From Mycogone perniciosa (Eukaryota; Ascomycota; Sordariomycetes; Hypocreales; Hypocreaceae), in the NCBI GenBank assembly GCA_025331125.1, contig JAOALB010000150.1, positions 51,996 through 115,995 on the forward strand: a stretch of 64,000 nucleotides of DNA. The letters are read 5' to 3'. The translations under genes and the position numbers were made by a program. Of this stretch, positions 24,736-36,119 are shown in pieces. The first letter of the stretch is position 1, and each line of letters begins with the position of its first letter. A model generated the notes under the pieces. That model did no database searches, was not told the DNA's origin, and was given only the letters and a program-made list of their open reading frames with translations.

Positions 24736-27519
24736 TCAATCAGCCAACTTCTCCATCAACCGCTGTACAGCGGGTATGTAACACGCCGCCTTCTGAAAAT
24801 CTCCCAGCTTGACCCTCATAAAGTCAAACGCCAACAGCACCGCCTGCTCCTCGCCCTCAACGCGCTCCCTACGCAGCGAATCCGACTTGGAGTAGCGCTG
24901 CGAGAAATGCGTCAGCAGGGTTCGCCGAGCCTTCATCTCGCGCGCCACGCCCAGGGCTTCGGCCATGGTGGAGTGTTTCTTGGCTTTGGCGTGGTCTTGC
25001 TTGTCGTCGCCAAAGGTGCACTCGTGGACGAGGAGGTGGGCGCCCCGACACTCCTGGGCGAAGAGCCTGGAAGGGCGGCAGTCGCCTGAATAGGCTATTT
25101 TGAGGCCGGAGGTGAGTTCAAGCTGGGTGGCGTAGGAGCGCCAGCAGTGGGGGACGGGAATGCGTTTGATGGATGCGAGGCCGAAGTTTTCGTCGCCGAG
25201 GTCCTCGCGAGTGGTTAGGTCTTTGTCTTTCTCCTTGGGGATGGGGCAGCTTGGGAATCGGAGTCTATGGAATCCGATGTCTTCGGTTTGTGATAGCTCC
25301 TCTAGTAGGATTCGGTATCGGCCAATGCAGGATATGGCTAGTGTGGCGCTACCTTTGTCCTTCAAGGTTTGTTCATACCATGCCTTAATGAGAGAAGGGG
25401 TGCCCATGTGATGGTCAGCATGGGGGTGACTGATGACGATGCAGCGTAGATTGCGGAGAACATCAGCAGCCTCTTCAGCGTTGAAGAGCCGTCGAATTTG
25501 TCCCAGTGTGCCTTCGCCGCAGTCCAGTAGATAGTTTCCTATCCCAGGGACGCGAATCAGCGTCGCAGAAACGTTGCGGTATTTGCTGGGAACAGACGAG
25601 CCTGTACCAAGGGGGATAATCTCCGCATCTCGGTTGGGAATATCCTGTTCCTCCCTTTCGATTCGTGCCAGAAAGTCAGGATCTGTTGCCTCTGCTTTGG
25701 CCTTTTCGGCCACGGCAAGGACCTCTTCATCCACCGAGTTGTAGGCCTCCATGACATCGGGGAATGGAGCCATGGCCTGATCATCAAACACAAGCCGGGG
25801 CATCAACTGGAGCTTCTTTCCTGCCCGGCCGAGCTCGATTGGAGAATCTGCTGGCGGCGCCGGATATTGGACTGTGTTATCGAACTTGAGTATTGGGAAT
25901 CTGTCGGGATCGATTCGTCGTAACTTTGCTTGGATGGTGGCAGCGCCAGGGTGTGTAATCATGTTAGGGCATGTATCCTCAGCGCAGAAAACATGCTTGA
26001 TTTGAGGATGGTCCTTGGTAAACTGCTGAATGCGTGCCTCCTCGGCCATGCCTGGTCCCAGAATCCAATACATGACGGCGATGTTGGTCATCAGCTCGGC
26101 ATTCTTCCACTCAGATCGTTCCATGAAGGAATCCAAAAAGTCACGGCTGCCGATATCCGCAACGATGATGCCTTTTCCTGGCTGACGCTCGCCCAGCACC
26201 ATATCAGGGGTTACCAGCATGCCGTCTTTCCCTCCGACACTCTGGCCTGCTGTCAACAACTTGAAGTCTTTGGGTTGTACACCGAGAGCTTTCGCAGCCG
26301 GGGCATTGAATTTGCCTCGACGCTCATGGCATTTAACAATGTAGCTTAGGGACGTTTCGCTGTAGGCTGTCCGGGGAAGAGGGAAGTGGTTGATGGCCAA
26401 AACATTGTCGCTTCGTTCGTCCACACCAACTTCGCCCACGCCTGGAAACTGCCAAACAGTATCGTCAGGATTCGATAATTTTGCGCCCTCCGTTGCATAT
26501 GGTCCTTTGTATGGCTTCAGCATTCCATCTTCCACAAAGACCGCCTTGTCTGTGGGCTTGACCTCGCTGAGCTTCATGGGCAATAATACAGATCTGTTGT
26601 TCAGACTCCCGTTGAACATGATTCTCTCGACAATCCAACTCGCAACCTCTGGGTCTGATATAGAAGCTCGTTTCTTGAATGTGCTGTCCGCAGCACTATC
26701 AGTAGCATCGGCTCCGTCTCGGCTTTGGTTGCTGTGGCGTCGTTTTTGCGGACTGCTCGATCTTGCTCTCCGGGCTGGGATTTTCCACACCTGAATAGCA
26801 TCGTCTGACCAATCAGGTTCTAGTTTTGAAGGGTCGACAGCTCTCGGGTCGTCCCTATGTTCCAAGGTGCGCACGCAAATGGGCTGTCGAAAAACAACAG
26901 GCCGACAAGCTGCGAGGGTGTGGCACAGATTATCTGCGCCATGTACACAAATTCCTGCATGTCGCGTGCGATTCAATAATTTCTGCCCCTTCTGCTCCCT
27001 CTTGGCATTCTCCAGCGTTTTGAACTCTTTGGCCGACTCAATTGCGCCGCCCACGCTGAGGAGGTATCCGCATAGCCCGCCGAGCTGTTCCCAGCTTACA
27101 CTACCACTGAGAAAGACTTGCTCAGTGCCGCCCATGGATATCTTGCGGCTTCCAAAAGCCCTCTGCGTGCCCTCTGAGACTCGTCCAAATACGTAGGAGC
27201 GCTTGTCATGGTGGATGTAGATGGAGGAGCCCGGGGTGTCGGCTGAGGGGACGGAGGCGACTTCGACAGTTGTCGCCATTGTGGTTGGATCGTGGTGATT
27301 ATTGAATATCCCTGTGTATGCTCTTACAGCTCTTCTAGACTCGCAATTATGCTGAATACACGGCCGTGAGGATCTTGCAGGTGCTGTCGTGGGACAAGAT
27401 CGAGGTCTAGCGCATCGAGTGTGAAGGTTTGCGCCGCGGAGGAGCTGTCGGTATCTACTGAATGAATTCGGCAGACGTGACACAGAGTTGGCGATGCGCT
27501 GAGAAACCCATGATTCCAT
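24736..27519 (-). CDS. TRZ1: Ribonuclease Z, long form (tRNA 3'-end endonuclease)
   Basis: Intronless, 927 residues from ATG at 27519-27517. The first 80 residues are Arg/Ser-rich without acids, consistent with a mitochondrial presequence. A second ATG at 27279 (MATTVEVASV) would give a form without it, so dual targeting is likely. The C-terminal metallo-beta-lactamase domain has LGTGSSVPSKYRN, the zinc site SHPHADHHMG, PVPHCWRSYA, YSGDCRPS, HECTFGDD and THFSQRYSK, matching the tRNase Z motif series. The N-terminal half is the degenerate, non-catalytic copy of the fold. It cuts 3' trailers from pre-tRNAs in nucleus and mitochondria. The usual YSGDT carries C in place of T. Confidence 0.93.
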   Translation of the reverse strand: MESWVSQRIANSVSRLPNSFSRYRQLLRGANLHTRCARPRSCPTTAPARSSRPCIQHNCESRRAVRAYTGIFNNHHDPTTMATTVEVASVPSADTPGSSIYIHHDKRSYVFGRVSEGTQRAFGSRKISMGGTEQVFLSGSVSWEQLGGLCGYLLSVGGAIESAKEFKTLENAKREQKGQKLLNRTRHAGICVHGADNLCHTLAACRPVVFRQPICVRTLEHRDDPRAVDPSKLEPDWSDDAIQVWKIPARRARSSSPQKRRHSNQSRDGADATDSAADSTFKKRASISDPEVASWIVERIMFNGSLNNRSVLLPMKLSEVKPTDKAVFVEDGMLKPYKGPYATEGAKLSNPDDTVWQFPGVGEVGVDERSDNVLAINHFPLPRTAYSETSLSYIVKCHERRGKFNAPAAKALGVQPKDFKLLTAGQSVGGKDGMLVTPDMVLGERQPGKGIIVADIGSRDFLDSFMERSEWKNAELMTNIAVMYWILGPGMAEEARIQQFTKDHPQIKHVFCAEDTCPNMITHPGAATIQAKLRRIDPDRFPILKFDNTVQYPAPPADSPIELGRAGKKLQLMPRLVFDDQAMAPFPDVMEAYNSVDEEVLAVAEKAKAEATDPDFLARIEREEQDIPNRDAEIIPLGTGSSVPSKYRNVSATLIRVPGIGNYLLDCGEGTLGQIRRLFNAEEAADVLRNLRCIVISHPHADHHMGTPSLIKAWYEQTLKDKGSATLAISCIGRYRILLEELSQTEDIGFHRLRFPSCPIPKEKDKDLTTREDLGDENFGLASIKRIPVPHCWRSYATQLELTSGLKIAYSGDCRPSRLFAQECRGAHLLVHECTFGDDKQDHAKAKKHSTMAEALGVAREMKARRTLLTHFSQRYSKSDSLRRERVEGEEQAVLLAFDFMRVKLGDFQKAACYIPAVQRLMEKLAD

Positions 27520-27955
27520 CAGCGAGGCATAGGGGAAGAAAAAGGCAAAGAGCGCGGTGGCTTTATGGCCAGCATTTAGTAGTAGTATTCCACAAGACGC
27601 GACCCCACGATGACTTTTTTTTTTGGCCGAATGACTCTGAACTTGGCGAGGGGCAGCTGAAAAACTGCTGACATAATAGACCAAGTGCCGAGATTTCACC
27701 CCTTTTCAAACTATCGTTGGACACCCGATTGATATCTATGAAGTAAACAGTTACGACATAATTTTATTCTTTGAGAATGTACTGTAATTTCGCCCTTAAG
27801 AGACTTCAAGAATAGAGTTCAAAGATGCCGGAGCACGATGCAGGACTCAACACTCAGACAAGTGATTCAAACTCTAAACAGGGGGGATAATTAAAAAGCT
27901 TTTCATCTCCATCTCCATCTCCATCAATCGTTGAACTCCTTTTGTCATCGCCAAT
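27520..27955. other. Divergent intergenic region with CATCTC repeat
   Basis: Upstream of both tRNase Z (-) and the F-box-like gene (+). It contains a (CATCTC)3-4 run at 27904-27926 just before the start at 27956. No other structure noticed. Confidence 0.4.
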
Positions 27956-29598
27956 ATGGATGACAACACCAAACGCCAGGAAATGATCGACCATAAACCC
28001 AACAGAGAAAATACGCTGCGTTGGGTTTCCCTGCCCATGGAGATTCGCCTCATGATTCTGGAGATACTTGCACAAGAAAACCATGGCTCAACTTCTTACG
28101 CCTCAGTCTGCAAAGAATGGCAGCGTGTTATTGAGAAAAAGAACTTCCGTCGACTCAAGTTACGAGCATCATGCCTCGGCGACTTCGATAATATGACTAT
28201 TCGACACAGGGAACATGTCAAACATATTTGGCTGAATATAGAGCTTCCAGGATATACTTGTCGAAGTTGTCAAGTACAAGAATCAGGCTCATGGATATCA
28301 CGTAACAAGTCCATCATAAGAAAAGCCATCTCAAAGCTCTTTTCTGTTTTAAGCACATGGAATCCAGCTAGTGCTAGTGATGGTTTAACCTTGGAGCTTA
28401 GCGCTCAATCCCTCAGTGACTCCAAACACTGGTTCAAGAACATTTGTTTCGGAGCCAATGGTGAGAATGAGGATATAATTTTTGAACCTGCACACCAGTC
28501 ACAGGAAGTCACTACCAGGTGGCATGACCCAAAGCATGGTTGGATCAATGGTCGACAGGCTGCGACTCCCGATGGAACAGCTATATCGCGACTCTTCCAG
28601 AGGATTGATCTTCGTTTCCCGGAAGAATTACCCGAGGTTCACATAGTCACGAGTTTTATATTACGTCGACAACTCCGTCGTCGATTTGCTCCCACAACTC
28701 TACAGCTTCTATTAGACAAGCTTCCGCGGCTAGAGTGTATGGTTTACGAGCCATGGCGACTATGGACTGGAATAATACAGGGAAGATACGATAGGGGTAT
28801 GTATATATATTGACAATAGAGACAAAATCCCCTCCCCCAATATTACCACCATTACCACCTCAAATCCCCGTCCAATGCCTTAGGCTACTAACTTGTATAT
28901 AGAATACAGCCTCATGATCGACGCCAGCCTACCGAAGATGCTCAAGCGAATATCACTATTCGAAGATTTCAATGATGACTATATTACACCACTTCAAAGA
29001 ATCCCTATGTCGACTTTTCCAATACATCCTACCCGGATCCCGGATCCTTCGCTCGGTGCGGCTTTGTCCTCCAGAAGTCTTGACCTTGAACAACTTTCCG
29101 TCTCATATATGGCTGATGCTCGACATTTCTTCGAAGCATGTCAGCCACTATGGACTTGGAATTTCCTGCAGTCTCTAGTGCTGACATCGCAACTTCTCAC
29201 TGTCACAGTAAACCATAGGGAGATTTCTGATCTATTATCTGATGCTGGGGTACCTGCGCTGAGTATGCCGAGGTTGCATACCATGGCACTATGGAACGGC
29301 AGAAAGGGAGAAGCTTGCGCATTCATATATCTTCAGGAAGACAATTCGATTACATGGCGCAGTACGTGGGACCTAGACCTACAGCCTCATATAATAGAGG
29401 CATGGGAAAGTGTTGCCTCTGAGTCTACTCGATCTAAACTTCGGGTTAAGAAGCACCACCTATTTGGCGATACTATTTGGCGATACTATTAGTTCCCATG
29501 TCGATGCTATCTATCAGTTGGATTTGCCGCGTGGGGTGATTGATCCTGTATCCTTGTGGCAGATACGGAGGGAGGGGAGAGATTGGAGTAGCGTATGA
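27956..29598 (+). pseudogene. F-box-like protein gene, frameshifted near its 3' end
   Basis: Exon 1 is 27956-28796, the intron GTATGT...CTAAC...TATATAG ends at 28902, and exon 2 starts at 28903. The N-terminus has an F-box-like motif (WVSLPMEIRLMILEILAQE, then SYASVCKEWQRVI). A 13-bp tandem duplication (29461-29473 and 29474-29486) shifts the frame, and translation stops at 29492. With one copy removed conceptually, the frame would run to 29598 and end like the paralogue at 34-36 kb (IDPVSLWQIRRE), so about 30 C-terminal residues are lost. F-box proteins usually hand substrates to SCF ubiquitin ligases. The truncated form may still be expressed, since the N-terminal domain is intact. It is homologous throughout to the minus-strand copy at 34196-35805. 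Confidence 0.75.
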
Positions 29599-30045
29599 CT
29601 TCAACTGTCACAGACACAGCCAAACGCAACATCAATGTAATTTATGTAAGTGCAACAATGATAACACTTTGACGAGCTTATAGTTGACTTCTGTTTCACT
29701 ATCACATCACCATCACCATCGCCAATGTAAGTATCCCATCCATTCACAGCCCATCTGTTCCCATTTCCTCCAAACCTTTTCTGAGCGTCGACTCTTTTAG
29801 GCCAACAATTCGTTCCAGCCATGTGGTCTCGCCCACTGCTGCCGTCTAGCGGGCCCAAAGAGCCTCCGATGTGGCTACCTGACGATGGATCAGCCTGTCC
29901 CACTTCCCGCACGTGTTGCCTATAAGTTCGCTTGGGTGTGGTTTACGTGTGTGCGTGTGTGTTTGTGCATGTCTCCCTCGACAAAATATATATTTATAAA
30001 TAATGAAATCATGTTCAGTTGTAAGAATCTTTGTAATCGCCGATT
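29599..30045. other. Gene-free interval
   Basis: Sequence between the frameshifted F-box gene and a fragment of its own family. It contains CATCAC and GTGTGC short-repeat runs (about 29703-29720, 29943-29965) and no coding resemblance. Confidence 0.4.
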
Positions 30046-30144
30046 TAGCCAACAACACTGAACACCACGAAATATTCTATCATAAACCCCAGAGAGAAAA
30101 CATACTGCGCTCGATTTTCCTGCCCATAGAGATTCGACTGCCCC
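30046..30144 (+). pseudogene. N-terminal fragment of a third F-box-family copy
   Basis: The translation NTEHHEIFYHKPQRENILR and the following IFLPIEIRL aligns with the first 32 or so residues of the gene at 27956 (NTKRQEMIDHKPNRENTLRW, then LPMEIRLM). Similarity stops abruptly after the F-box start. This looks like a truncated duplicate, not a gene. Confidence 0.65.
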
Positions 30145-30285
30145 GAAGAGAAGAAGGAAGCCCAGAGATCAATACAGCCACCTTGCTACCCCTAAGTTGG
30201 CTATCCATAGCATATCGCCAGTATACCCACAGCGTATAACCAGCTACCTATCTTATCCAGACTCTATCACTCTTGTTATTGTACT

Positions 30286-33035
30286 CTATGGTCCGACAGA
30301 TGAGAGAATGGGCGTCTTGGTCAGAGAAACTGTAAAGGTCGATCGTGTGGGTGTGGCTGACTGAGACGGCCCTTCCGTTGTGCGGGTACAAGCCTGTCTT
30401 TTATGTGGCGAATTTTGTTCACCCTGCTGCCAAGGTAAAGCTTGCCATGACCCGGTCTCTGGACTGGGATCATTTTCGATCCAGAGGTTGTAAGCGGCAT
30501 ATTGAGATGCGCCGCAGCTATCATTATTGTCATACTGAAACAAAACTTTCCCAGAAGCTGTATTTTGGTGAGACTGCAGGTCGAATTTGATTTCATATGG
30601 AATGATAGTTTGTGGGGCGCCTGGTAGCATCTGTTCCAGTGAGTCTGCTAGTTGGTCAATCTTTTGGCCGTATTCCAGACCTTCATTACCTGATCGAGGC
30701 TTAGGTGTGATAATAAAGATCTTCGGTTTTGATCCATCCTGGAACCAAGCACTCTCCTGATCAGGAGATACAAGTGCCCATAGACTAGGCAATTGACCAG
30801 AGTCATCGCCATGAACTAGTCCATCGAGGACATCTTCCTCGAAGTTTTCTCGGCTTTGGAAAGACGGAGCTTCGAAGAAATGAGCAAAATAAATAGCGAA
30901 TGCTGATACCACTACAACCGCAGTACAACCATATAGCCCAGTAACTGCAAGGCTGAATGGCTGATCCATGAGCTGTTTTGCAACTGCTGATGACATTCCT
31001 ATTCTTCTAGGCGAATATAGATGCGGTACTCTCTCTGCCAATCCAATCTGGTTCAAAACAAATGTATCCATTTGTGCCGGGCTGTTTCCAGCTGGTCGAG
31101 GAAGCTGCCTCTTGACTGGTGTATTGGTAGGAATTGCTCGTCCGGCAGGCTGCGGTGTTGGCAAACATCCGAAACCATCGCACGGTCCATCAGCTGAGCA
31201 AAGCTGAGGGGCCGTTGAGGTAGAAGTGGTGCTTGTTGTTACGGAGACTGTTGTCGCTGAGAATGTTGTGGTAACTGTTATAGAATGGGATTGCGATGGC
31301 GGTGGCTGACTGGTGCTGCCTGAAGGATGCAGATGAAGGAATATCATGGCTAGGAGCGCAACTGAACGGGGAGTAATACAGTCAGCCCCTCGTTCATCTT
31401 ATATACCGTGAAGATAATCGTCAAGAGACTAAGATATACTTACACAAGCCTTGACCAGCTGCTATAGCCGCAAGAGTAGTACCGCTAATTATGCCAATGG
31501 CATTATTCTATAAGATTAACAGTTAGTTGCAAATCACAGGACATAATATTGCGGGCAGCTTACCGCCGTGCCTGCAACTTGCAAGTCCCTGGCTGTATTT
31601 AAAAGCGGCGTGGTTGAGTCGGCCAAAGACTGCAGATCATCCCTTATTGCGCTGTCCACCTCACCAATAGGGCCAAGGGGATAAGAAAAAACGTGCTGTG
31701 CACTTTCCAGAGTAGGCGCATCAATAAAAGGGTTGTTCTGGCCTGGCCGTATAACATCTCTGCTGCCTCCGCGAACATAAATCACATTTCCATTCTCTGC
31801 TGCATGCTCTATATACAAGGTTAGGGACGAAACAATAAGGTAAGAGTAAATAGGCAAGAACATACCCAATAAACGCCGTAGTTCGGGATACCGTGTTTCG
31901 ATGTCCGTTAATTCATGCTCCAGCTCTGTATACGTTATGGTTTGGCTTTGCCTCCTGGATAACCATGGTTTCTTGCTATTGCCATTCTGCTGATCTGCCC
32001 ACCGCTGAATAAGGTTTTTGTATCGGACAGTAAGTGTCTGCAACTCAAATAAAGTGCTATTGTATTGCAGTAAGACTTTTGTAAGTTCATCCAAGGTCGG
32101 GTCGCTCCATGTTATATCCTCATAAACCTGCAGCCTATTGTCTTCGCCACAAAGCTCATTAGGCGCGCCGGCGCAAACAGTACTGCAGTCGCTATCCGAA
32201 GCCTTATTGTTAGTGTGGAGGGTATTTCCAAAATAGCATTGCGAGCCGACTTCAACGCCGGCATAGCGTAGGTTTTGTTGCTTCGCTAATGCCACACATT
32301 TCTCAACCGTTATGCCCGTTGAACTTGCATCGGTTCTATTGCCAACAACCAACGCACGGGAACTGGCAGTATCAACGAAGCATCCTTTATACTTGAAGTT
32401 TCCATCCTGCTGTACGATCGTAGGCTTGACAGGCACACCAGATGTGGTTGTTACAGGTTGTTCTGATGTTATTGTTGCTGTTGCCCTTGTCGTTGTTGTT
32501 TGTTGTATCGTCGTAGACTGAGGGGTACCACTGGCGGCACATGTAGATGCTCCAGTTATGCAAGCCTCACTGCCTGGACAGGCAAGGCATAAGTCGCCAA
32601 TAGCACACTGGATAGCAGGGTTATCGCAGCATACTGTACCAGGTTTATAGCAGTTGCCGTGGCTAGAGAGAAATTAGTGATAAGAGAAAGTGAATATGCT
32701 CAGGAATAGCTCAGTTAGACGCACCAGCAAACACCGCCATTCTGGCACTCTACTGCTTCGAATGTACTTGGATTGAATGCACACCAAGTCTGGCCTTTCG
32801 GTGCGCATGTAAGGGTGCCCTCGAACGCAATGCAGACTTCCTCCGCAGGGCAGGTTGCTTCGCAACTCTGAGATTTACAGAGCCAGCCGTCCGGGCAGGA
32901 AGGGTCTTCAGAGATGCCTCGCTTAGGCACTATATTGCTGATTTTGGGCGCAGCTGCAGCCAAGCAGACAGTCCACAGCAGGAGGAAAATGCCTGCGCGG
33001 ATAAGGCGGTAAGGAATAGGTATAAGGGCTGCCAT
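30286..33035 (-). CDS. Secreted or membrane-anchored WSC-domain protein
   Basis: Five exons: 33035-32725, 32662-31866, 31808-31564, 31507-31444 and 31361-30286, giving 830 residues; every junction keeps frame. The start has a signal peptide (hydrophobic GIFLLLWTVCLAAAA). Residues 45-160 are a cysteine-rich region (CPDGWLCKSQSC..., CQNGGVCWCHGNC). A Thr-rich linker follows, then a WSC domain starting YKGCFVDTASSRAL and ending LCGEDNRLQVYE. A coiled region, a hydrophobic segment (GIISGTTLAAIAAGQGLFAL) and another TM-like stretch (TGLYGCTAVVVVSAFAIYF) precede a soluble tail. WSC domains bind glucans or serve as wall sensors. This architecture with two internal membrane segments is not the classic Wsc1 plan. 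It is intact, flanked by broken F-box copies. Confidence 0.7.
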
Positions 33036-34195
33036 TTCAATCAGGTCTGAGGCAGTTTGGGGAATCTTCTATTAGGCCGGCTTCTGCGCTCAGTCTTGCA
33101 TATATATATTAACCAGTTACCAACTAATATGTAACCTAGAAACTTCCCAGTTTATGGTCTCCCCCTAGTGTTTTTTCTACTCGTATTCTTCAAGCGGCCC
33201 ACTCAACTTCATTTCTCTATTACAACCAAGCGTGATATCCTGTTGACCGTGTAAAGGCTTATTAGCGAGATTATTGCGGGTCATTGCGACTAACGAGAAG
33301 GCGTAGTTCACAAGAACATAGTAGGAGAATGAAATGGCTTGATTGTTGGGCTTTCGGCTTGTCCGAGGTTTCGGCGATTATGATTTAGATCTTTGTGTTG
33401 TCGGATGTAAGCACATAGGGACTACTCGTATACGGCGGAGGGAATAGTATGAATATAACCTAGTGAGGCTATTTAGACGGGGATGCCTGAACATTGTTAT
33501 AATAGGTTAATATCGCATTGATCGTATTCGGCTATCATCTCTTTTATCATGTGACCCGTAATAAAATTCCCTATTTTATAATATCGGCCGCCTCAGGCGC
33601 CCTTTATTTTCCTAGATTCCAGTTATCTTGAATTGAGACGATTTCTCGCGTATTGCTGTTATACTCAACAGCTAGATCCGATATAGGTATTAGTAAGGCG
33701 TTCTGGGGCGACGCAAGACCTAAAAGTTAGCCAGCGGGACTGGCCCCCTTTCCAACACTAAGACCGATGTTGTCTGACAACTATGGACAAGTAGGAAGAA
33801 CACGAGTAGAATGAAATAAAGTGGGAAGAGCGTCAATAGGAGGAATAATACGGAATACGGAGTACGAGTAGTGATAACACTACCCGTTGGTGGGTCCTCT
33901 GGAAACCAACAAAAAGGACTTCACCTTTAACGACAAATCTCTTCGCCACTAACGTGCGGTCTTGGGGCACATCGGAAGACTCATACGCCAGTTCCAGAAG
34001 CTCTACACCACTTCATGAATCGGAATGACAAGGAGCATGTAGAGAAATAACCATTTCCTTGGGTACGTGAATATCTGGCGATGCTCATGGGCAAAGGGAG
34101 TTACAGCTGAAGCACGGTCGGCGGACATCGACCAACCTTCTTGACGGTCCGCACCACATCATGAAAAGGACTAAATGGACAGTTGTGATGTCATA
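33036..34195. other. Gene-free interval with a 30-bp repeat copy
   Basis: Promoter side of the WSC gene, then sequence with no coding resemblance. Holds the TACGGAGTAC motif (33856-33870) and the 30-bp repeat described separately. Confidence 0.4.
33881..33910 (+). repeat. 30-bp direct repeat, left copy
   Basis: Identical over 30 bases to 44031-44060. It contains a 6-bp inverted pair, GTTGGT and ACCAAC. The flank beginning GATAA, 8 bases upstream of each copy, is also shared. Confidence 0.8.
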
Positions 34196-35805
34196 TTACT
34201 GCACTAAGCTTCCTAATTCCCTCCGGATCTGCCAAAGTGATGCAGGATCAATGACTTGGCAGGGCAGTTCCAAATGATGGATGGCATCTCCATGCGATCT
34301 TATGACGCCTTTAATGCGCTCCTGCTTTACTTGAAGTTCAGAAGAAGACATTGTCGAGGCAGCGGTTTGCCACGACTTGACGATACGAGGGCTCATCTCT
34401 AGAAGCCACGTCCCACGCCATGTGATGGACGCACCGTCTCGGTCCACACGATATATGAATGCACAGGCGTGGGCCTTTCCCCCATTCCAAAGCACAAATG
34501 TGTGTATCTTGGGCATCTGCCGTACAAGAACCCCTGCTCGGCATAGCAAAGGTTCTATCTTCTCGTACTTTCCCCAATCATTCCGCAAGAGCTGCGATGT
34601 GAGCGCCAGAGACTACAGGTGTGACCAGCTCCACGTCGACCGACAATGTCGAAAGAGTTCCTCGGCATTGACTATGAAGGAGACGGCAAGGTGTTGTAAG
34701 TCCAGACTTTTGGAGGCAAAGGCCGCATCAATCCCTTCGCTAGGACCAGTTAAATTGAATAAGGGTATCTGGGTAGCGCGCTGTGGTAATGCATCGTAGA
34801 ATTCATGGGAGTCCTCAAACACCAATAGTCTGTTGAGAGTCTTGGGAAGGTCATTTCGCATTGTAAAAGAGAGACCTATCCCCAAACGTCAGCGGTGGAT
34901 GATCGGAATATGCTTGACATGATAAGAAGAAGAAATCGTGATTCCTGCTGCAGGCGTGGATGCATACCTCTGTCATTGAATTCTCTGTCTATACTTTCAT
35001 ATGGCGCCCATGGCTCATAGACCATGTGCTCTAGCCGATCAAATCCGTTCAGTAAAAAGCCCAATCCCAATGGGGATATGCAACGACGGAATTGCCGACG
35101 GATAATGAGGCAGGTGACTGCTTCAACTCGAGGAAGCGTTTCGCGAAACTTTAACAGGATAGGTCGGAAGAGTCGTAGCATGGCTGATCTTGGAGGAGCT
35201 GTGACTTGTTGACCATGGATCCAGCCATGCTGCGGGTCGTGGCATGGAATGCCAGTCTCTCGCGCAGAAGGTATTGTGTCCTCGTCATCCTCAACATGAT
35301 CAGAAGAGAAGTACAGATTCTTGAACCAATGTTCCGAGTCGCTAGGGGAGAGTACATTGAGCTCCAATGACAAGTTATTTGCTGGCTTCCAAACACTGAG
35401 AATGGAAAACAGCTTCCATATCCCATCACTAACAATGGAGCTGTTCTTCGCCGACGGCGAACTTCGTTTTGAGCAACATCTGGACGTGTATCTTGGTAAC
35501 TCAATGTCGAGCCAAATGTGGTGAATGAGCCCTCTCTTCTGCGGTGGAACTATGGCTTCAAAATCATCGAGACAAGGTACTCGTAGCTTTAGCTTGTAGA
35601 AATTCTTCTTCACTAAAACAGCCTGCCATTCTCTGCAGACAGATGCAAGAGAAGCCCAGCCAGGATATTTCTGGTATGCGATCGTCTCCAAGATCATGAG
35701 GCGGATCTCTGTGGGCAAAGATATCCATGTCAAGTCTTTTGGTCTCGTGGAGCTGCGGAGAATCATTTTGTGACGTTTGCAGGAGAAACTGCAAGTACCT
35801 GGCAT
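34196..35805 (-). pseudogene. F-box-like paralogue with one nonsense codon
   Basis: Exon 1 is 35805-34968 (an alternative start is 35766), and exon 2 starts at 34875 after a GTATGC intron. It aligns along its length with the gene at 27956, with F-box-like LPTEIRLMILETIA, SVCREWQAVLV, and ending IDPASLWQIRRE. A TAG at 34615-34613 replaces the CAG (glutamine) present in the sibling within the conserved stretch around SHL-SLALTSQLL. The frame is otherwise open to 34196. The change C-to-T in a CA context is the signature of repeat-induced point mutation. About 139 codons after the stop are still open, so the inactivation looks recent. The copy is inverted relative to its sibling and lies 6 kb away. 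Confidence 0.8.
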
Positions 35806-36119
35806 GATAACTGGGGGGATGATATCTGGCGCCCAACTCTGGAGAGTGCCTTGATTTCAAGTACTTGGCACATTGAAGATCAGGAATGGTAGAAACCTTC
35901 ATAGACTTGAAATTTCGAATTTTGAATTCGTCATATATATGCCACGTGCTATTCCTGAGGAAGACAGTTCAGCCAAAGTTACTGAAAAAGCTTGTTGGAG
36001 TAACTCAAACCTAAATCGGCCCTTCGACAACCTTAAGTTTATTGGGTTGGGCTAGGAAAGGTTGAATCGCTTCCTACTCTATGGTATAGACGTCTAATAA
36101 AACAACAATAAATATGGAT

